From positions 1-64,000 of the forward strand of contig NZ_SIRE01000027.1 in the NCBI RefSeq assembly GCF_004307995.1: a stretch of 64,000 bases of DNA, written 5' to 3'. A program made the position numbers and the translations under genes. Every line of letters starts with the position of its first letter. The first letter of the stretch is position 1. The stretch comes from Paenibacillus thalictri (GTDB taxonomy: Bacteria > Bacillota > Bacilli > Paenibacillales > NBRC-103111). Shown piece by piece: positions 57,887 through 64,000 of this stretch. The notes beneath the pieces are model-generated. The model was not told the DNA's origin. It did not search any database and saw only the letters and a list, made by a program, of their open reading frames with translations.

Positions 57887-58504
57887 TTAGTGACCCACCT
57901 TCCCCATAAGATACACTACTGTAAAGATGAAAATCCAAACTACGTCGACAAAGTGCCAATACAAGCCGGCTACATAATATTTAGGAGCCGTTACGACCGT
58001 TAAGCCCTTCTTCATCCCTTGAAGAATAAGAAGCGAGATCCACAATACACCAAACAATACGTGAGCGCCGTGGAAACCGACCAATGTGTAGAAGGAAGTA
58101 CCAAACGCGCTGCTTGTAAATTTGTGGCCTTCATGCACGTATTCGTTAAACTCGAAAATTTCAAGGCCAAGGAAAGCAAGACCAAACAATACGGTAATGA
58201 GCATCCAGAAGTTGAGCATTTTCAAGTTGCCGCGATGCAAAGCCATTGTGCCGAATACGCTGGTCAGGGAGCTGGTAAGCAAGATAAATGTCGACCAGCC
58301 CACTGTAGTAAGGTTAAACAGTTCCGCTCCGGTCGGTCCTTCCGGAACCTGATTGCGAAGAGCGATAAAAGAAGCGAACAAACATCCGAACAATACGCAT
58401 TCGCCGCCAAGGAAGAGCCAAAAACCAGTGACTTTATTTTTGCCTTCCAGCGTGGCGGTTTCCGGATGATGCGGAAGCGCTCCACCGTGATGTGCTTGAG
58501 CCAT
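57887..58504 (-). CDS. ctaE: cytochrome caa3 oxidase subunit III
   Basis: A 205-residue integral membrane subunit with five helices, as in bacterial caa3 oxidases (seven in the mitochondrial type). Segments GFWLFLGGECVLFGCLFASF, GFHGAHVLFGVLWIS and GLYWHFVDVVWIFIFTVVYL are characteristic. Its start overlaps the ctaD stop (TAATG), so the two are coupled. Confidence 0.96.
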   Translation of the reverse strand: MAQAHHGGALPHHPETATLEGKNKVTGFWLFLGGECVLFGCLFASFIALRNQVPEGPTGAELFNLTTVGWSTFILLTSSLTSVFGTMALHRGNLKMLNFWMLITVLFGLAFLGLEIFEFNEYVHEGHKFTSSAFGTSFYTLVGFHGAHVLFGVLWISLLILQGMKKGLTVVTAPKYYVAGLYWHFVDVVWIFIFTVVYLMGKVGH

Positions 58505-60354
58505 TAGGACTTAACCCCCTTGTCTTCTAGCTCTTCGGGTTCGATATGGAAGCCATGATCGTCATATACGGATCTCAAGAACATGGAGCCCAGCATGAGC
58601 ACGCCGCCGATGCCGGAAACAACATAGTGATGGTACATAAATCCGTAACCCGCAATAAAAAATCCAAGAGACAACACAAACGGCAAGATCGATGGAGATG
58701 GCATATGAATCGAACCAATTGGCTCGGCCGGAGTCATCTCTTTGTTGCCGGCTACTTTCTCTTTAAAGAAAGCGTCTAAACCGCGAACAAGCGGAGTTTG
58801 TTTAAAGTTGTATTCCGGCGGAGGAGAAGGAATCGTCCACTCCAGCGTCCGTCCGTCCCAAGGGTCGGCAACTGCGTTAGCAGGTTTCGCCCAGGAAGCT
58901 GCGATATTGATCAAGAAGATGATAAAACCGATACCCATGCCGAAAGCGCCGATGGAACTGATTAAGTTCCCCACGTCAAGATCCTGATTCGGCAAGTAGG
59001 TGAACACCCGTCTAGGCATCCCCATCAGTCCGAGGAAATGCTGCGGGAAGAATGTCAGATGGAAGCCGATAAAGAACGTCCAGAAGTGCCATTTACCAAG
59101 CGTTTCGCTCAACATGCGACCAAACATTTTTGGCCACCAGTAGTAGCAACCCGCGAACAAGGCAAGCACCAAGCCACCGACGATAACGTAGTGGAAATGC
59201 GCTACGACGAAATACGAATCGTGATATTGGAAGTCTGCCGCAGGTACCGCAAGCATAACCCCAGTGACGCCACCCATAACAAATGTCGGGATGAAAGCTG
59301 TCGCCCACAGGTTAGCCGTTGTAAAGCGGATCGAACCGCCCCACAGCGTAAACAGCCAGTTAAAGATTTTGACACCGGTCGGAACTGCAATCGCCATCGT
59401 TGCGATACCGAAGATCGCATTGGCCACAGGACCGATCCCGTCCGTAAACATATGGTGAACCCAAACCATGAAACCAAGGAAACCGATCAGTGCGGTTGCG
59501 AATACCATCGAGCTGTATCCGAACAAACGCTTATTGGAGAACGTGCTGACGACATCGGAAATGATACCGAAAGCCGGAAGGATCAAGATATAGACTTCGG
59601 GGTGCCCGAAGATCCAGAATAAATGCTGCCATAACATCGGGTTACCGCCGCGTCCCACATCGAAGAAGGCGCCGCCGAAGATCCGGTCAAACATCAATTC
59701 GACAAGACCTACTGTGATAACCGGGAAAGCGAACAAGATGAGAGCCGAAGTGATAAAGGAAGCCCATGTGAACATCGGCATTCTCATGAAAGTCATGCCA
59801 GGTGCACGCATGTTAATAATCGTTACCAGGAAGTTAATGCCGCCGATCAATGTTCCCGCACCCGCAATCTGCAGACCGAGCACATAGAAATCGACGCCGT
59901 GGTATGCGCTGTTAGGATCCTGCAAGGATGCGAGCGGAGAATACGCCGTCCAACCGGCAGCAGGAGCGCCGCCAAGAAACCATCCTGTGTTCAGCAGTAC
60001 ACCGCCGAAGAAAAACAACCAGAAACCAAGCGCGTTTACAAAAGGAAACGCAACGTCGCGCGCGCCGATTTGCAGTGGGATAACGGCGTTCATGAAGGCG
60101 AAGATAGCCGGCATCGCCGCCAAGAAAATCATTGTTGTTCCGTGCATTGTCGTCAACTGATTAAACGTGTCGCCGACAAAAATGTGCTGATCTGGATACA
60201 TCAGCTGAACCCGGATCAGAATCGCTTCCAGACCGCCGAAGATGAAGAAAAGTCCGCCAGCCAATAAATACAGGATGGCTATCTTCTTATGGTCAACGGT
60301 AGTAAGCCAATCCATCAACCCGCTGTAACGTTTTACAGTGTGTGAGTGTGACAA
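58504..60354 (-). CDS. ctaD: cytochrome caa3 oxidase subunit I
   Basis: A 616-residue haem-copper oxidase catalytic subunit with 12 core helices and extra C-terminal segments. Haem and CuB ligands are in the first helices (TTMHGTTMIF), WIFGHPEVYILILPAFG (His-Pro-Glu-Val-Tyr, cross-linked His-Tyr) and VWVHHMFTDG, and the high-spin/low-spin haem helix HFHYVIVGG. K- and D-channel residues lie in the conserved stretches. Reduces O2 to water and pumps protons. Second gene of the operon. Confidence 0.98.
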   Translation of the reverse strand: MSHSHTVKRYSGLMDWLTTVDHKKIAILYLLAGGLFFIFGGLEAILIRVQLMYPDQHIFVGDTFNQLTTMHGTTMIFLAAMPAIFAFMNAVIPLQIGARDVAFPFVNALGFWLFFFGGVLLNTGWFLGGAPAAGWTAYSPLASLQDPNSAYHGVDFYVLGLQIAGAGTLIGGINFLVTIINMRAPGMTFMRMPMFTWASFITSALILFAFPVITVGLVELMFDRIFGGAFFDVGRGGNPMLWQHLFWIFGHPEVYILILPAFGIISDVVSTFSNKRLFGYSSMVFATALIGFLGFMVWVHHMFTDGIGPVANAIFGIATMAIAVPTGVKIFNWLFTLWGGSIRFTTANLWATAFIPTFVMGGVTGVMLAVPAADFQYHDSYFVVAHFHYVIVGGLVLALFAGCYYWWPKMFGRMLSETLGKWHFWTFFIGFHLTFFPQHFLGLMGMPRRVFTYLPNQDLDVGNLISSIGAFGMGIGFIIFLINIAASWAKPANAVADPWDGRTLEWTIPSPPPEYNFKQTPLVRGLDAFFKEKVAGNKEMTPAEPIGSIHMPSPSILPFVLSLGFFIAGYGFMYHHYVVSGIGGVLMLGSMFLRSVYDDHGFHIEPEELEDKGVKS

Positions 60355-60384
60355 CGTATGTACCTCCTTTGGTCAAGATGTTTG

Positions 60385-61392
60385 TTACTTAAGGGAATCC
60401 AGATATTTCACGATGCTGTTGATTTGGTCATCCTTAAGGGTGGCACCAAATGCAGGCATTTTGTTGCCCGGTTTTTCCGCTTGCGGATCTTTAATCCATT
60501 TCACAATGTTCTCATCGGTATGGGCCAAAATGCCGGCTACCATCTCGCGAGACGCAAATCCGTTCAAGTTAGGTCCCATGCCAAGTCCTTGTGGACTTAC
60601 CGCGTGGCAGGACATGCAGTTGTCTTTAAACAGCTGCTCGCCAGCTTTGGCATCGGCCGGAACGACAGCAGGCGTCTTCATTTTGTTGACCCATTTGTCG
60701 AAATCGGCTTGTTCCAAAGATTTCACTTTAAAGTCCATTAGGGCGTGGGACGCACCGCAAAGCTCCGCACACTTCCCTTTGAACGTGTCGACTTCGTCGG
60801 CTTGGAGATACAGCACGTTCGTGTTGCTTCCCGGGTTCGTATCAATCTTGCCGCCCAGAGACGGTACCCAGAAAGAGTGAAGCACGTCGGCAGAAGTAAG
60901 CTCAAACGCCACTTTCTTGCCTTTCGGAATAACCAGATCCTGCGCTGTAGCGATGCCAAGCTCCGGATACTCAAACTGCCACCAGAAAGCGTGAGCCGTT
61001 ACTTTGACATGTACGGCATCTTTGTCTCCGATGTGGTTTTCAGAAAGCTTGAACGTATAAGCTACGGTTGGTACCGCAAGAACAACCAGCAGGATAATCG
61101 GAATGACTGTCCAGACAATCTCCAATACGTGGTTGCCTTCCACTTGCTTCGGAATCGTGTTGTCGCCTTTCTTCTTCCGAAAGCGCATCAGTACGTATAT
61201 GTACAGTACGATAACGATCAGCACGACCACCATCATGATGCCTAATGACAATTTCATCAAAAACAGCTGATCCCGTGCGACCGGACCTCTTGGCTTCAAG
61301 GCGGATAACGTGTCTTGTCCGCACCCAGTCAAAAGGAACATCATCACCGAAAACAGCGGGATGAAACGCCATATTTTTTGCCATCGACTCAT
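60385..61392 (-). CDS. ctaC: cytochrome caa3 oxidase subunit II with fused cytochrome c
   Basis: A 335-residue subunit. Lipoprotein signal (LLTGC) and two membrane helices precede the CuA cupredoxin domain (HSFWVPSLGGKID, CAELCGASHALM with ligands Cys, Cys, His, Met). A C-terminal cytochrome c domain follows, with haem site CMSCH and axial Met in GNKMPAFG. This fusion defines a caa3 rather than aa3 enzyme. ATG 61392 is chosen, with GGTGGGG eight bases upstream. First gene of ctaCDEF. Confidence 0.97.
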   Translation of the reverse strand: MSRWQKIWRFIPLFSVMMFLLTGCGQDTLSALKPRGPVARDQLFLMKLSLGIMMVVVLIVIVLYIYVLMRFRKKKGDNTIPKQVEGNHVLEIVWTVIPIILLVVLAVPTVAYTFKLSENHIGDKDAVHVKVTAHAFWWQFEYPELGIATAQDLVIPKGKKVAFELTSADVLHSFWVPSLGGKIDTNPGSNTNVLYLQADEVDTFKGKCAELCGASHALMDFKVKSLEQADFDKWVNKMKTPAVVPADAKAGEQLFKDNCMSCHAVSPQGLGMGPNLNGFASREMVAGILAHTDENIVKWIKDPQAEKPGNKMPAFGATLKDDQINSIVKYLDSLK

Positions 61393-61470
61393 TCTCATAA
61401 CCCCACCTTACAAACCCATATTTTTCGAACAAAAGGTCATATCTTGTCAATGAACCTAATCACCATATTA

Positions 61471-61499
61471 ACTATAAATTCGCAATATCTTTTTGTCAA
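61471..61499 (-). promoter_or_regulatory. promoter of ctaCDEF
   Basis: Minus strand -35 TTGACA (61494-61499, perfect), 17-bp spacer, -10 TATAGT (61471-61476). Strong sigma-A layout with a leader of about 70 bases. Confidence 0.85.
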
Positions 61500-61512
61500 T
61501 GAATCTGGGGAA

Positions 61513-61521
61513 GTTCACAAA
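61513..61521 (-). promoter_or_regulatory. candidate ResD-type site upstream of ctaC
   Basis: Minus strand TTTGTGAAC matches the ResD box (TTTGTGAAT, as known in B. subtilis) in 8 of 9, lying 14 bases upstream of the -35. ResD activates ctaCDEF in Bacillus. A weaker TTTTCACAAAG lies near ctaG. Confidence 0.4.
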
Positions 61522-61544
61522 TTGTTCTCAAACCCTGAAAATCC

Positions 61545-61560
61545 TGTGATTTAGGTCACC
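61545..61560 (-). promoter_or_regulatory. candidate Crp/Fnr-type site upstream of ctaC
   Basis: TGTGA-N6-TCACC is one base from the TGTGA-N6-TCACA consensus, centred about 90 bases upstream of the predicted ctaC start. A Crp/Fnr regulator is encoded at 25670. Roughly two such one-mismatch sites are expected by chance in a window this size. Confidence 0.35.
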
Positions 61561-61701
61561 GTTTCAGCATATTGCCTATCTTGGTTATTTCCATAAATAA
61601 GCCCTTTTATGCAAATTAGACTGTCCTGCTTTCACATGAATAATCGTCTCAAAATGAAGAATCCTATGAACAGACTTGTTACTTAAGAAGGGGGAATTCA
61701 T

Positions 61702-62397
61702 ATGCGTTTCATACGTCATACGGCGCAGCTCGTTTGCCTCGGCGCACTGGTCGCCTTGATCGGCTGCGGCACGGTGAAAGACGGCTTGAGCGAAGACAAT
61801 TTCGGAAGCAAGAAAACCGCCGATCCGCAGCTCACGAGCCGGGCTTATCAAACTCAGCAGCAGGCGACGTCCGTCTCCCATAACTACAGCAAGCTCGAAA
61901 TGAGTCAATATTTATCCGATCAGGTGCAGAACATCAACGGAGTCAACAGCAGCATCGTTATGCTTGCCGATAACAATGCTTTTGTTGCGCTTATGATTGA
62001 CGACACCGCCAGCGGTACGCATGGCTCCACGCCGAAAGGCCGCAGCGGCGGCTACTCCGGTGAAACCAACAATGCCGGATTGGTACGCGGTCTGTACAAT
62101 GCCAACAATCCAATGGATGATAATTACGATCCCAATCAGCTGAATCTTGGCGCCAACAGCTACGAAACGGTTAAGCACCATGAATATTTGTCCCACCCGT
62201 TTAAACAAACGATCGCCGAGACGATACGCAGCAAGCAGCCGACCGTCCATGATGTATACATTTCCGCTAACCGCGACTTTCTGAATCAGCTGAACATGTA
62301 TGCGCAGGAGGCCTGGAAGGGCAACTCTCTTCAAGCGTACCTCCCCGACTTTAACGCCTCGGTCACGAAAATATTCGGGACTGAACCGAAGCCGTAA
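61702..62397 (+). CDS. YhcN/YlaJ-family sporulation lipoprotein
   Basis: A 231-residue lipoprotein with lipobox VALIGC and a mature YhcN/YlaJ domain (about 60-225): SSIVMLADNNAFVALMID, then a Gly/Ser/Asn-rich loop and IAETIRSKQPTVHDVYISANRDFLNQLN. Bacillus relatives are forespore-expressed lipoproteins needed for efficient germination. ATG follows AAGGGGG. No sigma-A promoter was seen in 61561-61701; a weak sigma-G-like GCATA ... CATAAAT pair at about 61565-61600 is possible. Confidence 0.9.
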   Translation: MRFIRHTAQLVCLGALVALIGCGTVKDGLSEDNFGSKKTADPQLTSRAYQTQQQATSVSHNYSKLEMSQYLSDQVQNINGVNSSIVMLADNNAFVALMIDDTASGTHGSTPKGRSGGYSGETNNAGLVRGLYNANNPMDDNYDPNQLNLGANSYETVKHHEYLSHPFKQTIAETIRSKQPTVHDVYISANRDFLNQLNMYAQEAWKGNSLQAYLPDFNASVTKIFGTEPKP

Positions 62398-62431
62398 CGG
62401 ACATCTGCAAAAAACGCTTCTATAATAGATG

Positions 62432-62466
62432 GGCAGACGCAGCAATTGCGATCTGCCTGTTCTTTT
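62432..62466 (+). terminator. terminator of the YhcN-family gene
   Basis: Stem GGCAGACGCA / TGCG-A-TCTGCC (one bulge), followed by TGTTCTTTT. Moderately strong. Confidence 0.6.
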
Positions 62467-62533
62467 GCTGCAGGTTGCTGTACAATGGGTTTCATCCCCT
62501 CATACGAATAGTTTGAAAATAGGAGTATATAAT

Positions 62534-64000
62534 ATGAAGCAAAACTTTTTATCACTTGGAATTGGAGCCGTTTTTTCAGACGCTCTGAAGACTTCGGGCA
62601 TCACGGAACCGACGCCGGTTCAACAGGAAACGATACCGCTTGTGATGAGCGGTCATGATGTCATCGCCGAAGCGCAAACCGGTACGGGCAAAACGCTGGC
62701 GTTCGTACTGCCGATCCTGGAGAAGATCGACACCGCCAAAGACGAAGTGCAGGCCTTGATTATGACGCCGACACGGGAACTCGCCATCCAAATCACCAAT
62801 GAACTGAAAAAGCTGGCTCCGCTCTCCGGTGCCAGGGTGCTTGCCGCTTACGGCGGTCAGGATGTGGAACGGCAGATCCGCAAATTGGACGGAGCTGTAC
62901 ATATTGTCGTGGGCACACCGGGACGGCTTGCCGACCATTTGAAAAGAGGCGCCATTCATTTCGGCAAGCTGGCGTTTCTCGTGTTGGACGAAGCGGATCA
63001 GATGCTGAATATGGGTTTCCTGTCCGATGTGGAAAACATTATTACGCAAAGCACGAGCCGCAGGCAGACCTTGCTCTTCTCTGCAACGATGCCCGCCGGC
63101 GTAAAAAATTTGGCCAAGCGTTTTATGAAGGCTCCGCGGCAGGTGTCACTTCCCGGCAAACGCATTACGCTGGAGGAAATCGAACAAACCGTTGTGCGTA
63201 CGCCGGCGAATAAGAAAACCGATGCGTTATGCGAGCTGATCGACCGGCACAATCCTTATTTGGCCATGGTGTTCTGCCGGACCAAAACCGATGCGGCGGC
63301 GCTGACCGCCGAGCTCATTAAGCGGGGTTATGAAGCGGATGACCTGCATGGCGATTTGACGCAAGCCAAACGTGAGCAAGTGATGAAGCGATTCCGCGAA
63401 GCCAAGATTCAGCTGCTTGTTGCGACCGACATCGCGGCCCGCGGCATCGATGTAGAAGGCATCACGCATATTTACAGCTTCGACATCCCTCACGACGCCG
63501 AAACGTACATTCACCGGATCGGCCGTACCGGGCGGGCGGGTCAGCATGGAGCGGCATTTACCCTGATGACCGATCAAGAGCAGCGTTATTTGGACTTGAT
63601 AGAAAAAGGCATTAAGATGAAGCTTCGCAAAGTGCGGCCGAACGGTGAAGCGGAGCCGCAAGCGCCAGCCCGGACACGGCAGGATGCTACAGGCAAACCT
63701 TCACCCAGAACCGGCGGACAAGGCCGCGGCGGTGAGCAACGCGCTGCCGGAAGAGCTCCCGGAGGACGCGGACGGCGAGCAACGTCTGGATCGTCCCGCG
63801 AATCTTACGCGGAAAAATCGAACCGCGGCAGAACGTCCGGTGCTGCTGAGGAGCGCCGCGGCGGCTTCAGATCGAATGGGACAGCCGGGGCCGGCGGGGC
63901 CGGAGAGTCTTTGGACGGACCACGCACGGCAAGCCGAAATGCCGGCTCTGGACGTAGAACCTCCAATACAGGGGGGACTGGACGCGGCGGCGGGCGGAAT
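62534..64000 (+). CDS. DEAD-box ATP-dependent RNA helicase (partial, cut at the window edge)
   Basis: At least 489 residues; the frame is still open at 64000. Q motif TEPTPVQQETIP, Walker A AQTGTGKT, PTRELA, TPGR, DEAD (VLDEADQM), SAT (FSATMP), and VI HRIGRTGRAG are all present. The C-terminal tail from about 385 is rich in Arg, Gly and Ser (RGG-type), as in CshA-like helicases that act in ribosome assembly and mRNA decay, often in the cold. ATG 62534 follows ATAGGAG. Because the C-terminus is missing, CshA, CshB or another paralogue cannot be settled. Confidence 0.95.
   Translation, partial: MKQNFLSLGIGAVFSDALKTSGITEPTPVQQETIPLVMSGHDVIAEAQTGTGKTLAFVLPILEKIDTAKDEVQALIMTPTRELAIQITNELKKLAPLSGARVLAAYGGQDVERQIRKLDGAVHIVVGTPGRLADHLKRGAIHFGKLAFLVLDEADQMLNMGFLSDVENIITQSTSRRQTLLFSATMPAGVKNLAKRFMKAPRQVSLPGKRITLEEIEQTVVRTPANKKTDALCELIDRHNPYLAMVFCRTKTDAAALTAELIKRGYEADDLHGDLTQAKREQVMKRFREAKIQLLVATDIAARGIDVEGITHIYSFDIPHDAETYIHRIGRTGRAGQHGAAFTLMTDQEQRYLDLIEKGIKMKLRKVRPNGEAEPQAPARTRQDATGKPSPRTGGQGRGGEQRAAGRAPGGRGRRATSGSSRESYAEKSNRGRTSGAAEERRGGFRSNGTAGAGGAGESLDGPRTASRNAGSGRRTSNTGGTGRGGGRN

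Overview
The window looks like a chromosomal segment of a spore-forming Firmicute of the Paenibacillus type. This rests on strong AGGAGG-type ribosome binding sites with many TTG and GTG starts, sigma-A promoters, a caa3 oxidase cluster (ctaCDEF, ctaG, DUF420), a YhcN/YlaJ sporulation lipoprotein, bacilliredoxin, YneF, UvsE and a Lia/Psp envelope-stress operon. The genus is inferred from gene content, not from a search. No phage, insertion sequence, CRISPR array or tRNA was found.

Layout. 1-50 is the 5' end of a 16S rRNA on the minus strand with its leader. 0.5-6.2 kb (minus): an inositol-monophosphatase-family gene, fabI, uvsE, a small conserved gene, ddl, and an amidase-domain gene bracketed by two related 50-bp inverted-repeat elements. 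6.4-9.4 kb: aconitase with a promoter and operator, followed by a two-sided terminator region. 9.4-16.4 kb: a minus-strand sugar operon (two permeases, binding lipoprotein, membrane AraC regulator, GH105 hydrolase) from one good promoter. 16.7-17.8 kb: an IclR regulator with a chain of hairpins at its 3' end. 18-25.5 kb: alpha/beta hydrolase, folE, yneF, a degenerate HD-GYP gene, queG, lepB, a DUF402 gene, a GNAT gene and sodA. 25.6-35 kb: Crp-type regulator, mutY, AraC regulator, membrane protein, lipoprotein cytochrome c, GNAT, nadE-acpS, CpsB-type phosphatase, bacilliredoxin, two small hydrophilic genes and a lipoprotein polysaccharide deacetylase.

35-37.4 kb: a LiaI-like, PspA, PspC, PspA stress operon. 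37.9-42 kb: a methyltransferase next to a MerR-methyltransferase fusion, divergent from a lipoprotein and an MFS exporter around a palindromic operator. 42-47.5 kb: a His/Gln repeat protein, a CNNM/CBS transporter, a flavoprotein and a chemoreceptor. 47.5-55 kb: hypothetical, IMPase 2, NUDIX, IclR-malate synthase G, a four-repeat secreted protein and a DRE-TIM aldolase. 55-55.8 kb: a MerR-thioredoxin operon with a 20-bp-spacer promoter. 55.9-61.5 kb: oxidase assembly and structural genes. 61.7 kb to the end: a YhcN-type lipoprotein and a DEAD-box helicase cut by the window edge.

Most of the window is ordinary housekeeping. The points most worth a second look are the MerR-methyltransferase fusion locus, the identical palindrome at acnA and the first iclR gene, the hairpin chain after that iclR gene, the repeats around the amidase gene, and the Lia/Psp operon with two PspA paralogues. 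All start choices, promoters and operators were read by eye and have not been computed.
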